Shown in pieces: positions 52,238 through 61,805 of a stretch of DNA of 64,000 nt. The position numbers and the translations under genes were made by a program. The notes beneath the pieces are model-generated. The model saw nothing but the letters and a program-made list of their open reading frames with translations. It had not been told where the DNA came from and made no database searches. Origin of the DNA: Staphylococcus carnosus (lineage in GTDB: Bacteria > Bacillota > Bacilli > Staphylococcales > Staphylococcaceae); assembly GCF_900458435.1 (NCBI RefSeq), contig NZ_UHCT01000001.1:1674001-1738000 (forward strand), written 5' to 3'. How positions within the stretch are numbered: position 1 is the stretch's first letter; the number at the start of each line of letters is the position of its first letter.

Positions 52238-54280
52238 TTAATATCCGACATCTTTGTCTGCGACAATTTTATCATCAACACGAACAGTATAACCTGCCGT
52301 TTTACCTTTTTCTATTTTTAATGGAATAGACACAGAACGACTGCTTGTAATGTTATACGTTTGCGATGAAGATGTACCAGGATGATCTTTATCTCTTACA
52401 AAAACTTCTACTTTTTGACTGTCGCCATCTTTTCCGGAATAAGGCACCTTAACCGTTTCAGTCACTTGTTTAACATCATCAGAACTTGCTGAAGTGCCTT
52501 CTTTTTCTTCACTATCTGAGCTGTCCTCTTTTCCAGACGACACAACAAATGTGACCGTAGAATTTTCATCTACTGATTTGCTAGTCGGTGATTGAGAGAT
52601 AATTTTACCTTTTTCAATCTTATCGCTTTTCTCTTCTTTTTCTTTCACTGGTTTTAATCCTTTTTCTTCTAGTTCCTTAGAAGCTTTTTCATAAGATTCA
52701 CCTGTGTAATCTTTAACATAAACTTGTTTTATACCTAACGACTCCGTTAATACAATCGCCGTATCTTTGATAGGTACATAGGCATCAGCGGCAATATTTT
52801 GATTTTCAATCAAGCCGCGCTCAAGTTTCATTTTAGAATACTCTTGGTTCATAGATATTTTTTCAAAACCAAGTTTTTTTAATGCCTCTAATGCATCTGC
52901 TTTTGTCATACCATACAAGTTAGGCATATGCGCTTTTTTCGGTCCTTTTGAAAGAACAATATTTACCTTATCATGTTCAGCAACACGATCTCCAGGTGAA
53001 GGATCCGTACTCACGATTTGATTTTCCTGATATTTATCACTGTAGGTTCTTGTAGTTTTACCTACTTTTATATTATGCTCTTTTAAAATCTGCTGCGCTT
53101 GTGCTTCTGTTTTACCTCTTAAATCAGGTGTTTCAGTATATTTGTCGCCAAACATACCGAACGCTAAAAATGTAATTAAACCTGCTAGTAAGATCAAAAA
53201 AATCAACGCAAAGAAAAACTTTTTCTTTTTAGAACGCTTTTTCTTTGGAATTTCATAAATATGACCTTCACCGCTTTGTAAATTCTGCTGCTGCATAATT
53301 GGAATCTGCATTGTTTCATTCAAATGCTCAGATTCTTTTTTTGTTTCTTTTCTTTCTGCCTCTGGTCCAGGACTCGCTTGTTTAGCAATTGCATTTTTAT
53401 CAATCGCAATCGTTTGTGCGGCAGCTTCATCAGAAATATATTTCGATTCATTCGCGCGTGATGTTTTCAACACACTGCTTAAATCTTTTTTCATACTTTC
53501 AGTGTCTTGATAACGATCACTCCTATTTTTCTCAGTTGCTTTTAAAATTACATTACTAAGAGCTTGCGGAATTTCAGAACGTTTATCTGATGCATTCGGC
53601 ATTGGATCTTGAATATGTTTAATCGCAATACTCACTGCCGTTTCACCAGTAAACGGTGGTTCTCCAACCAACATTTCATACAGCACAATACCGATAGAAT
53701 ATATATCTGTGCACATATCTGTCGATTCGCCTTTAGCTTGTTCTGGAGACAAATATTGCACAGTTCCCAAAACATGGCTTGTTTGTGTCATAGCAGTTTC
53801 ACTTAACGCTTTTGCGATACCGAAATCTAAAATCCTTAACGTTTTATGACGATCAACTAAAATATTTTGAGGCTTTATATCTCTATGTACAATCCCCGCT
53901 TCATGTGCGTGTTGAATCCCATTCAATATTTGCTCAGCAAAATTGACCGCAGTTTCAATACTCAGCGGGCCATGTGTTTTGATATATTCTGATAAAGTCG
54001 GACCTTCTATATATTCCATTACTAAGAAAAAGTATTCATCATTCTCTCCGACATCAATCACATTCACAATGTTTTCATGCGATAAGCGTGAAGTATTATG
54101 TACTTCACGTTCAAATCGACGAATCATTTCTTCTTTTTCATGCGGTGCGATATGAATCATTTTCACAGCGACTTTGCGGTCTAAAATCGAATCTTCAGCC
54201 AGATAGACATTACTCATGCCCCCTCCGCCGAGAAATTCTATTATTTTATACCGATCACTGATTATTGCGCCAATCATCAT
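52238..54280 (-). CDS. prkC: PASTA-domain serine/threonine kinase (PrkC/Stk1)
   Basis: Membrane kinase sensing muropeptides and lipid II, controlling cell wall metabolism and beta-lactam tolerance. The kinase domain (about residues 1-265) has FLGGGGMSNVYLAED, the catalytic loop IVHRDIKPQNILV and DFGIAKAL. After a basic stretch (PKKKRSKKKKFFF) there is one transmembrane helix, then three PASTA repeats and a C-terminal Ig-like part. The length is 680 residues, slightly longer than the S. aureus protein because of acidic Ser/Glu linkers. It overlaps the stp stop. Confidence 0.97.
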   Translation of the reverse strand: MMIGAIISDRYKIIEFLGGGGMSNVYLAEDSILDRKVAVKMIHIAPHEKEEMIRRFEREVHNTSRLSHENIVNVIDVGENDEYFFLVMEYIEGPTLSEYIKTHGPLSIETAVNFAEQILNGIQHAHEAGIVHRDIKPQNILVDRHKTLRILDFGIAKALSETAMTQTSHVLGTVQYLSPEQAKGESTDMCTDIYSIGIVLYEMLVGEPPFTGETAVSIAIKHIQDPMPNASDKRSEIPQALSNVILKATEKNRSDRYQDTESMKKDLSSVLKTSRANESKYISDEAAAQTIAIDKNAIAKQASPGPEAERKETKKESEHLNETMQIPIMQQQNLQSGEGHIYEIPKKKRSKKKKFFFALIFLILLAGLITFLAFGMFGDKYTETPDLRGKTEAQAQQILKEHNIKVGKTTRTYSDKYQENQIVSTDPSPGDRVAEHDKVNIVLSKGPKKAHMPNLYGMTKADALEALKKLGFEKISMNQEYSKMKLERGLIENQNIAADAYVPIKDTAIVLTESLGIKQVYVKDYTGESYEKASKELEEKGLKPVKEKEEKSDKIEKGKIISQSPTSKSVDENSTVTFVVSSGKEDSSDSEEKEGTSASSDDVKQVTETVKVPYSGKDGDSQKVEVFVRDKDHPGTSSSQTYNITSSRSVSIPLKIEKGKTAGYTVRVDDKIVADKDVGY

Positions 54281-55020
54281 ACCCGGTCACCTTCTATTTC
54301 AGCTAAAACAAAGCTGACATTATCAGTAGAATGGTATTCTTGAGCTAAATCTAAAAGGGCTTGACCTTGTTCTTCAAGAGAAACGGGTTGTGATAATTGC
54401 TGTTGGATTATTTTAGGACGTACAAAATCAGACAATCCATCAGAATTGAGTAAGAGATAATCATAAAATTTCATTCGCTTAACATAAATATCCGGAATGA
54501 CCAATTTATCCGTTCCCATCACTTTCGTAATAATATTACGTTGAGGGTGTGTAAATGCCTCTTCTTCAGTAATTTGTCCTGTCATAACCAAATGGTTCAC
54601 AAAAGAGTGGTCATTTGTGATTTGTTCAATATTGCGTGAGTTCACTAAATAAGCACGAGAATCTCCAATATTAGCGACCACCACACGGTTATCGAAGACA
54701 AGTGCTGCCACAGCAGTTGTCCCCATACCGCGATAAGCATCATTTGTCGAAGCATAATGATACAATTCCCTATTTATTTGCTGCAGCGTTTTACGCAGCC
54801 AATCTTCAGCTTGTTTTTCTTCGACAAGGTTTTCTTCTTCAAATATTTCTTGAATTCTGTTGACTACAAATTGACTCGCAACCTCGCCAGCTTTATGTCC
54901 GCCCATTCCGTCGCATAAAATAAGCAGCTGTTGTTTTGTTTGGTTGTAAAATACGCCGCCTGCATCTTCATTTTTCTCCCTATGATGCCCTGTGTCTGTA
55001 AAAAATTGTGCGTTTAGCAT
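54277..55020 (-). CDS. stp: PP2C-type phosphatase Stp
   Basis: Ser/Thr phosphatase that reverses PrkC signalling. Metal-binding aspartates are in LILCDGMGGHKAGEVAS, VVANIGDSRAYLVN, LLNSDGLSD and STDNVSFVLAE. The start contains TDTGHHREKNEDAGG. The length is 247 residues. It overlaps prkC by 4 bases and follows rlmN by 6, an arrangement conserved across Firmicutes. Confidence 0.97.
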   Translation of the reverse strand: MLNAQFFTDTGHHREKNEDAGGVFYNQTKQQLLILCDGMGGHKAGEVASQFVVNRIQEIFEEENLVEEKQAEDWLRKTLQQINRELYHYASTNDAYRGMGTTAVAALVFDNRVVVANIGDSRAYLVNSRNIEQITNDHSFVNHLVMTGQITEEEAFTHPQRNIITKVMGTDKLVIPDIYVKRMKFYDYLLLNSDGLSDFVRPKIIQQQLSQPVSLEEQGQALLDLAQEYHSTDNVSFVLAEIEGDRV

Positions 55021-55026
55021 AGGTTT

Positions 55027-56121
55027 CTACCTCGTTTCTACTTGACGTTCCTTCGCTCTCAATTGTCCACAAGCTGCATCTATATCTGAGCCTTGCTCAC
55101 GTCTGATTGTAGCATTGATACCAAGTCGTTTTAATTCCTTTTCAAATTTGAAAATATCTTCTTTAGGTGTTTTAACATAATTACGCTCAGGTACATGGTT
55201 GACTGGAATTAAATTGACATGGCAATTCAAGTTTTGAATTAAATGCGCAAGCTCGCGTGCATGTGTCAATTGATCATTCACACCGCCGAATAAACCATAT
55301 TCAAAAGTAATACGGCGATTTGTTTTTTCTTGATAATATTGAATCGCTTCCATCAATTTATCAATAGAATAAGCACGGTTGATCGGCATTAATTTAGAAC
55401 GGATTTCATCATTTGCCGCATGTAAGCTGACCGCAAAATTAATTTGAATATCTTCTTCCGCAAAATCATAAATACGCGGAATAATACCAGAAGTTGAAAC
55501 CGTGATGTGACGTGCGCCGATATTCAAACCATTATCATAATTGACGATTTTCAAGAAATCCATCATTTCATCATAGTTTTCAAAAGGTTCGCCGATACCC
55601 ATAATAACAATTTGAGAAACACGTTCATCTGTCGCATCAAGCACTTTTTGAACCGTCAACACTTGAGATACAATTTCTCCAGCTTCTAAGTTTCTTTTCA
55701 AACCGCCAAGAGTAGATGCACAGAAAGTACAACCGATACGGCAGCCCACTTGTGTCGTTACACAAACAGAATTTCCATATTCATGACGCATCAAAACAGT
55801 TTCAATTGTATAACCATCTTGTAATTCAAATAAGAATTTGATTGTACCATCACGACTTTCTTGTTTTACAACCGTTTCTAAAGTCGTCATCGTAAAGTTG
55901 TCTTTTAATACTTCTCGCAAGTCTTTAGATAAGTTCGTCATTTCATCGATACTATCGACACGTTTTTCATAGAGCCATTGAAAAATCTGCTTTGCTCTAA
56001 ATTTCTGTTGGCCATGTTCAACCAACCAATCCTGCATTTCTTCATATCGCAATGAATAGATTGATTGTTTATCAAAATCAGGAAGAAAACGATTCTTTTT
56101 CTTCTTTTGGGTAGTAATCAT
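55027..56121 (-). CDS. rlmN: RlmN, dual 23S rRNA/tRNA adenine-C2 methyltransferase
   Basis: Radical SAM enzyme methylating A2503 of 23S rRNA and A37 of tRNAs. The cluster motif [14 protein letters not shown] (CxxxCxxC) and the second catalytic cysteine in DIDAACGQL are present. [17 protein letters not shown] is typical. The length is 364 residues. It overlaps rsmB by one base. Confidence 0.97.
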   Translation of the reverse strand: MITTQKKKKNRFLPDFDKQSIYSLRYEEMQDWLVEHGQQKFRAKQIFQWLYEKRVDSIDEMTNLSKDLREVLKDNFTMTTLETVVKQESRDGTIKFLFELQDGYTIETVLMRHEYGNSVCVTTQVGCRIGCTFCASTLGGLKRNLEAGEIVSQVLTVQKVLDATDERVSQIVIMGIGEPFENYDEMMDFLKIVNYDNGLNIGARHITVSTSGIIPRIYDFAEEDIQINFAVSLHAANDEIRSKLMPINRAYSIDKLMEAIQYYQEKTNRRITFEYGLFGGVNDQLTHARELAHLIQNLNCHVNLIPVNHVPERNYVKTPKEDIFKFEKELKRLGINATIRREQGSDIDAACGQLRAKERQVETR

Positions 56122-57428
56122 TACTTATTTTCCTTTCTTCTTATCTTTGTAATAAAGAAACCATCTGAATCAAAGTCTTGCGGTAAGATTTGTAGGGTCT
56201 TTACTTCCTCTTTCGTTCTCGGATGTGAAAATGGTTCAAATTCAAAGTCCTTGTTTTGTTTTAAAAATGTGTAAATCACATTTTCGTTTTCCATCTGTTC
56301 TATTGTACATGTTGAATAGACAATTACGCCACCCGGCTTTACAGAATCTTTAATATTATTCATAATTTCGAGCTGCAATTCAACTAAATTATTAATTGTT
56401 TCAGGCGTTTGCATATATTTAATTTCAGGTTTATGGCGCAATACACCTAACCCGCTGCATGGCGCATCTACTAAAATTTTATCATACATTTTTTCATAAG
56501 GTTTTGTGTCATCATGCTGAAAAGCAGTCACATTTTTCAAACGCAGCTTGCGCACATTATGTTCAATCAAATCAATTTTATGTTCATGAATATCAGTCGC
56601 ATCAACATGTCCTGTGCCATCTAATAATTCCGCAGTTTGACACGCTTTACCGCCCGGTGCACTGCAAGCATCTAAAATATCATCCCCTTCAGCAGGCGCT
56701 AATATTTGAGCCACAAACATCGAACTTTTATCTTGAATAGATACAATGCCATCTTTAAAAGCACGGCTTTCAGCTACCGGTTTGCCTGAAGCATGCAGAC
56801 AATACTCAATATCTGAATCTTGAACGACCGTATAGCCTTCATCTTGTAATTGTTGAATAGCTTGTGCCACTGTTTTTCTTGTAAGATTGACACGCACCGT
56901 TTGTCCAGGTCGTTCAAGCATTGATTGCGCAATACGTTCTGTTGTGTCAACGCCATAATGCGTCACCCAGTGTTTCACAATCCATTTTGGCATACTGTAC
57001 ATAATAGAAATACGTTGTTTATCATCTTTGATATCCGCAGGATTCGGCAAATTTGAACGCATCATATTACGCAAAATACCATTCACCACTTTACTATTAT
57101 GCAAACCGCCGCGTACTTTCGCAATTTCAACCGCTTCATTAATAATCGCATGATCCGGTACTTTATCTAAATACTGATATTGATAAATACTCATCCATAA
57201 TAAATGGCGCATCCAACCTTTAATTCTTGTCTGCACAAAAGGTTTCAAATAATACTCTAGCGTGATTTTTCTTTTAATCGTGCCATAAACCAATTCAGTC
57301 AGCAGATTTTTATCCGCTCTGCTTAATTCATTTGCTTTCAGTACTTCATTCAGCTTTAAATTACTGTAAGCTTTATCTTGAAAAATCGCTTCTAAAGTTT
57401 CAAAAGCCAGCGCTCTCACATTTTCCAT
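56121..57428 (-). CDS. rsmB: 16S rRNA m5C967 methyltransferase RsmB
   Basis: Methylates 16S rRNA. The N-terminal NusB-like domain (about residues 1-140) is followed by a Rossmann methyltransferase domain with [18 protein letters not shown] and the catalytic motifs [18 protein letters not shown] and [13 protein letters not shown]. The length is 435 residues. Its ATG overlaps the fmt stop by one base, indicating coupling. Confidence 0.96.
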   Translation of the reverse strand: MENVRALAFETLEAIFQDKAYSNLKLNEVLKANELSRADKNLLTELVYGTIKRKITLEYYLKPFVQTRIKGWMRHLLWMSIYQYQYLDKVPDHAIINEAVEIAKVRGGLHNSKVVNGILRNMMRSNLPNPADIKDDKQRISIMYSMPKWIVKHWVTHYGVDTTERIAQSMLERPGQTVRVNLTRKTVAQAIQQLQDEGYTVVQDSDIEYCLHASGKPVAESRAFKDGIVSIQDKSSMFVAQILAPAEGDDILDACSAPGGKACQTAELLDGTGHVDATDIHEHKIDLIEHNVRKLRLKNVTAFQHDDTKPYEKMYDKILVDAPCSGLGVLRHKPEIKYMQTPETINNLVELQLEIMNNIKDSVKPGGVIVYSTCTIEQMENENVIYTFLKQNKDFEFEPFSHPRTKEEVKTLQILPQDFDSDGFFITKIRRKENK

Positions 57429-58360
57429 TATTTCAATTCCTTCCCGACTAAATCTTCTTGATAACCGCTTAAGAAGTTAGCAGTCGGCATACGTTTTTTA
57501 CCTGAAAGCTGAATTTCAGTTAACGCAATCGCATCATCAGAACCCGTTCCCACAATAATGGCTTTTTTAGTCGTTTCAAGAATCTCGCCAGGATTTCCTT
57601 TTTTGCCTTCTTCAATACGCGCTGCATAAAGTTTCATATTTGTATCATCTAATTTTGTATAAGCCACAGGCCAAGGAGATAAACCACGAATATGGTTATA
57701 AACCTGCTCTGCTGATTGCGTCCAATCAATACGTTCATCTTCACGGCTGATATTAGAAGCAAAAGTGGCTTTGTCATCATCTTGTGCAATGCGATCATTT
57801 GTGCCGTTAATAATTTCCGGTAATGTTTTCTTCAATAAATCTGCACCTAAAAAGCTTAATTTATCATGCATAGATTCCACATTATCATTCGCTTCGATTT
57901 CAATAGCTTGTTGTGAAATAATATCGCCGGCATCTAATTTCGGTGCCATATACATAATCGTGACACCTGTTTCTTTTTCACCATCGATAATTGCTTGATG
58001 AATCGGTGCACCGCCGCGATATTTCGGTAATAATGAGGCATGCACATTGATTGCCCCTAATTTCGGAGCATCTAATAATGATTTCGGTAAAATCTGACCG
58101 AACGCTGCTGTCACAATTAAATCAGGTTCCATATCAATCAAAGTTTGAAGGTCGTCTGATTGAGAGATTTTTTCTGGTTGATATACTTCTATTCCATTTT
58201 CTAATGCTACTTCTTTAACAGGCGGCGGTGTCATCACACGTTTACGTCCGACTGGGCGGTCTGGTTGTGTGACAACTGCAATCACATCTTCTTCAGCAAT
58301 CAACATTTCTAATACTTTTGTTGAGAAATCAGGTGTTCCCATAAATATTACTCTACTCAT
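57428..58360 (-). CDS. fmt: Methionyl-tRNA formyltransferase
   Basis: Formylates initiator Met-tRNA. The catalytic domain has [36 protein letters not shown] (catalytic Asn, His) and [16 protein letters not shown], with a C-terminal OB-like tRNA-binding domain. The length is 310 residues. It overlaps the deformylase-like gene by 8 bases. Confidence 0.97.
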
Positions 58361-58841
58361 CTTCTAAATACGCCTCCAATTCTTCTTCTGTTAATTGTTT
58401 TTCCATTTTTTCGGTAAACGGAATACCTTTTAATTGATCTACAATATGCAGAATCATACGCGCAACATCATCATATGCTGTTAATTCTACCTTATTTCCG
58501 TGTAAATCGTAACTTTGAACGACTATCATCTGACTGCGTGTCACTGTTCCGAACACATCAGGAAAAGATATACTGCCCTCTAAATCTGTCACTGTTTCAT
58601 CAGACTGACGGATAATCGTCGGATTTATCAACTGCAGTAAACCTTCTGCTTCCATATCTATGATAGCCGCTTGCAGTGAAACACCGATTTGCGGTGCGCT
58701 TAATGCAGAAGCTTCTGTATCGTACAAAGTATCCTCTATATCTAATAATAACTTTTTTAAGCTATCATCAAACTTTTTTACTTCAGCTGCTGGTTTACGC
58801 AACTTCGAACTGTTCGCTGGAACTAATTGTTTCACTGCCAT
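58353..58841 (-). CDS. Peptide-deformylase-like protein lacking the metal site
   Basis: Deformylase fold (162 residues) with motif 1 degenerate ([10 protein letters not shown]). In motif 2 the metal-binding Cys is Ser90 (LEGSISFPD instead of EGCLS). In motif 3 HExxH is HIVDQ (His132, with Ile133 and Gln136). Two of three metal ligands and the catalytic Glu are gone, so deformylase activity is not expected. Similar proteins precede fmt in other staphylococci, so this looks like a conserved pseudoenzyme rather than a decaying gene. It is the first gene of the fmt-rsmB-rlmN-stp-prkC unit. Confidence 0.85.
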
Positions 58842-59047
58842 CTATATCGTCTCCTTAAAAAATTCATCCTTACATTATAGCGTAAATCATACTGAAAAGC
58901 GATAGTACAACATGAATCTTCCATCCTCGCATTTTTGTATACTGACATTGTTGTGACAAAGGTTCAAAATTGATTCAAATGGGTATACTATTAATATTGT
59001 ATAAAGTTTACGTTTATACGGGTATCGATTTAAGGTGGTGAATGTTC

Positions 59048-59338
59048 TTGGATGATATTAATCGCGATCAAGCTTTCGTAGTCGCTGTGCTTTATAAATA
59101 TTATACTGAAAAAGTTAATGACGGCTCAACGCCTGAAGAAGCTAATGATTTTAAAAACCAATACTCACTCCAAGAAAATTATTTCTGTGATAAAGATTTA
59201 GATGAATTCTTGGAAAATAGTAAAGTATTATGGGACAAAGGTTATATTGACGGCGATTGGGATGGCGAAAAAGTAGATAATATTCGTATTTCAGAAAAAG
59301 GATTTGAAGCGGTCAATACGAACTTACTAAGTAATTAA
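59048..59338 (+). CDS. Small acidic protein, possibly winged helix
   Basis: Acidic protein of 96 residues from a TTG at 59048. AAGGTGGTGA (59032-59041) is spaced correctly for that TTG and too close to the ATG at 59042. It begins LDDINRDQAFVVAVLYKYYTE and ends RISEKGFEAVN, which is reminiscent of small winged-helix proteins. I do not recognise a named family. It is followed by a strong hairpin and is divergent from the deformylase-like gene. Confidence 0.7.
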   Translation: MDDINRDQAFVVAVLYKYYTEKVNDGSTPEEANDFKNQYSLQENYFCDKDLDEFLENSKVLWDKGYIDGDWDGEKVDNIRISEKGFEAVNTNLLSN

Positions 59339-59356
59339 ATAAGAAATAAAGCAAAA

Positions 59357-59406
59357 ACGCACTTGTATAGAGTAACTGGGCAGTTACTTTAGCAAGTGCG
59401 TTTTAA
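59357..59406 (+). terminator. Terminator after the small acidic protein gene
   Basis: A nested hairpin has an outer stem AAAACGCACTTG / CAAGTGCGTTTT and an inner stem AGTAACT / AGTTACT. Symmetry makes it likely to work for the convergent membrane protein gene too. Confidence 0.88.
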
Positions 59407-59438
59407 AATTATGTTTCTTTTTAAACTCATTACAGAAA

Positions 59439-59756
59439 CTATCTTAAAACAATATATGCGACGATAATCAAAATATTAATGACCAATCTGACACTTTGTT
59501 CTAAATAATTGATTTTATGTCTGAATAATTTCTGATAAAGAATCACACCAATTTGAATTGCTGCTAAACCAATTACTAACAAAGTCACAGCAGCCGCAAA
59601 TGGATAGATGATGGCACCGATATCTAATAAGATACTCCCGCCAATTAATAAGATTAATGTACTCTTCGGCATCATTTCATTTTTAGTTAATAATAATATA
59701 GCATGTAAGAAATTAAAGACAGAAAACACAATAATCAGCGTTTTAAGAACGATCAT
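59439..59756 (-). CDS. Small integral membrane protein
   Basis: Hydrophobic protein of 105 residues with three or four predicted transmembrane segments (LKTLIIVFSVFNFLHAILLL, STLILLIGGSILLDIGAII, AVTLLVIGLAAIQIGVIL, LVINILIIVAYIVL). No family motif is recognised. A GAGGTG binding site lies before the ATG. It stands between the CpsB-like gene and the small acidic protein gene. Confidence 0.75.
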   Translation of the reverse strand: MIVLKTLIIVFSVFNFLHAILLLTKNEMMPKSTLILLIGGSILLDIGAIIYPFAAAVTLLVIGLAAIQIGVILYQKLFRHKINYLEQSVRLVINILIIVAYIVLR

Positions 59757-59871
59757 TTTATCACCTCTTAGTTAACCATTATACATGAAATCTATCACAA
59801 AGTATGTGAAACTTACCGACACTTATTTTGAATATTTCACTTATCAAAACATTTTTTCTCCATAGATTTTC

Positions 59872-60597
59872 CTAGAAGTATTTTGTGCTATCTATTTCTT
59901 TTCCATTCCATACTTTTTGATTGTTATTAATAAGATAGTCTTTAAATGATACATCTTCAATCTGGTTTAAGCATTGATTCATACAAAACACGCGATAATC
60001 CACATGGTGCGCATCACTGCCGACTAAATGGCATTTTTTATTTTCGATGATATACTTTGCTGTTTCTTGAATGTCAGAACCATATTCTCCTAATATAGAT
60101 GCCGCATTCATCTGTAATAAACAGCCTTTTTCGACTAATTCATCTAACACTTCCAAATGTTCTCGAATATAATCATTGCGTTCAGGATGCGCAATAATAG
60201 GCTGCAGTCCTTTTTGAATAAAACCATCTACCGTTGTTTCAATAAAATCTGGAAAACCTCTAAACGGCGGTTCGATTAAATAATATTTCCCACTATCAGC
60301 AAGTGATAATAACTGCCCTTTTTCTAAATAATCTAATGTATATGGTTCAATATGAATTTCTTGTCCGCCTTTGATTTCAACATCTATATTTAAAGCTTGC
60401 AGCTGCTGATTTAGCTCATTCATTTTATGTATGATTTCATCTTTATCTGACATAAAGGAATCCGTTTTATAATGCGGTGTCGTAATAATTTTATCCACAC
60501 CTGTTTTTTGAGCTGCTTTTGCCATTTCTATAGATTCTTCAATATCTTGTGCCCCATCGTCAATGTCATAAATAATGTGGTTATGCAAATCAATCAT
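59872..60597 (-). CDS. CpsB/CapC-type PHP-domain protein-tyrosine phosphatase
   Basis: Metal-dependent phosphatase of the PHP fold that in capsule loci dephosphorylates BY-kinases (CpsB, CapC, YwqE). The metal ligands are in MIDLHNHIIYDIDDGA, ITTPHY, GGQEIHIEP, PIIAHPERN and LVGSDAHHV. The length is 241 residues. No BY-kinase, capsule or polysaccharide gene is nearby, so its partner must be elsewhere, if there is one. GGGAGGA precedes the ATG. Confidence 0.88.
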   Translation of the reverse strand: MIDLHNHIIYDIDDGAQDIEESIEMAKAAQKTGVDKIITTPHYKTDSFMSDKDEIIHKMNELNQQLQALNIDVEIKGGQEIHIEPYTLDYLEKGQLLSLADSGKYYLIEPPFRGFPDFIETTVDGFIQKGLQPIIAHPERNDYIREHLEVLDELVEKGCLLQMNAASILGEYGSDIQETAKYIIENKKCHLVGSDAHHVDYRVFCMNQCLNQIEDVSFKDYLINNNQKVWNGKEIDSTKYF

Positions 60598-60692
60598 TTT
60601 ATCCTTCCTCCCTTAAGTCTCATAGTTCTGTTTACCCGTATTACATGGTTGTTTAATGTATGAGCTGACTTGTTTTGATGAAAATATGAAAA

Positions 60693-60740
60693 CCACCTCC
60701 TTAAATTTGCTGGATCATGATACTTACTTAAAGGAGGTGG
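60693..60740. repeat. Inverted repeat presenting an AAGGAGGTGG motif on both strands
   Basis: CCACCTCCTT (60693-60702) pairs perfectly with AAGGAGGTGG (60731-60740) across a 28-base loop. Each strand thus carries a perfect ribosome binding sequence that the hairpin could mask. No T-tract follows, so it is not an obvious terminator. No convincing ORF follows on either strand. Confidence 0.6.
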
Positions 60741-60793
60741 CTGGCATTGATTTGAATTTTTTTACTGTATTCAGGATTCAATTTTGTATGCTG

Positions 60794-61426
60794 TTAGCCT
60801 GAAACTACTGTGATGCCTTGGTTTGGATAGGCGTCTTGTTCTGCTACATCTAGAAATGCATTTGCGAAATCGCTATAAGTAACGTATGAACGACCTTCAG
60901 AATTTAAAATAATAGTATCTGTTCCGATTTGATAGTCGCCTGTTTCAGGGCCATTAAAATCAAACATACTTGCTGGACTTACTGCTGTCCAATCTTTCAA
61001 TTGATTTTGTTCAGTAAGCATATCATAGGCTTCTGCCATTTTATGAGCGGTTGCTTTGATTGATTCCGGCATACTCGGATTGTCTGCTACACGTAATGTT
61101 CTATTATTATTAACGTACAGTCTGCCAGTGCCGCTGACCAGCATCAATTTTACGTCGACATCTGCAAGAATTTCGATGAAATGTTTGGTTGTATCGACAT
61201 ATAATTCTTCTTTGCCTTTGGGTGCTCCGAATGCGACAAATACTGCGTCAAATCCTTGTAAATCTTCACGTGTAATATCTAAAATATCTTTTTCTACATA
61301 TGGAACATCGAATTGCAGTTTGTTGTGGTTACGGACAAAGACTGTCACATCATGATTTCGATCCAATGCTTTTTCTGTTAGTATTGTGCCTTGTTTACCT
61401 GTAGCGCTAATGATTGCGATTTTCAA
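60794..61426 (-). CDS. NAD(P)-binding, atypical short-chain dehydrogenase-like protein
   Basis: Rossmann-fold protein of the NmrA/NAD(P)H-binding (YwnB-like) type. The glycine motif is IISATGKQGTILTEKAL, VFVAFGAPKGKEELYV follows, and the active-site region is KLMLVSGTGRLYV. There is no clear Tyr-x-x-x-Lys. A TTG at 61426 nine bases after GAGGAG gives 210 residues; the two ATG codons further up abut the binding site. It is likely a quinone- or stress-related oxidoreductase. It lies between priA and the CpsB-like gene. Confidence 0.75.
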   Translation of the reverse strand: MKIAIISATGKQGTILTEKALDRNHDVTVFVRNHNKLQFDVPYVEKDILDITREDLQGFDAVFVAFGAPKGKEELYVDTTKHFIEILADVDVKLMLVSGTGRLYVNNNRTLRVADNPSMPESIKATAHKMAEAYDMLTEQNQLKDWTAVSPASMFDFNGPETGDYQIGTDTIILNSEGRSYVTYSDFANAFLDVAEQDAYPNQGITVVSG

Positions 61427-61435
61427 ATCCATCAT

Positions 61436-61690
61436 CTCCTCGTTAGAATACGTACGTTGTGCTTTTTTGATAGCTTTTTATGTGCTTATTGAAAAGACCT
61501 ATCTAATGTTATATAAAAAGTATTGTAATTGGTTTAAATCCAACTATTTGTATAAGTGTCTCAATGCATTTTTACGAGGGTGCTTGTATGTGTTTATACT
61601 TTAAGTTATTATACCCCTGTTTTTTATATTTCACACAATAAAAATGCTTCATTTCTCTGGTTTATAGGCTTGTTTTGGTGATTTTATAAG
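61436..61690. other. Intergenic interval downstream of priA
   Basis: About 250 AT-rich bases before the priA terminator. They hold the promoter of the NAD(P)-binding protein gene; no gene or operator was seen. Confidence 0.45.
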
Positions 61691-61757
61691 GCAAATAAAA
61701 ATGGATAAGCACCTAATAGAAAAGCTTGAAATGCTTTCTAAATAGCCACTTATCCAT
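61691..61757 (-). terminator. Terminator of priA
   Basis: An outer stem ATGGATAAG / CTTATCCAT with an inner AGAAAGC / GCTTTTCT helix is followed by TTTTTATTT on the minus strand. It lies 49 bases after the priA stop. Confidence 0.85.
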
Positions 61758-61805
61758 GATGTTTGTTCTTTTTAATGGAGTCTCTTATGGTGTTTTATGA
61801 TGCGG

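Noticed and set aside
61386..61604. A 72-residue hydrophobic plus-strand ORF upstream of the NAD(P)-binding gene
   Set aside because: It overlaps the real gene start on the other strand and lacks a ribosome binding site.
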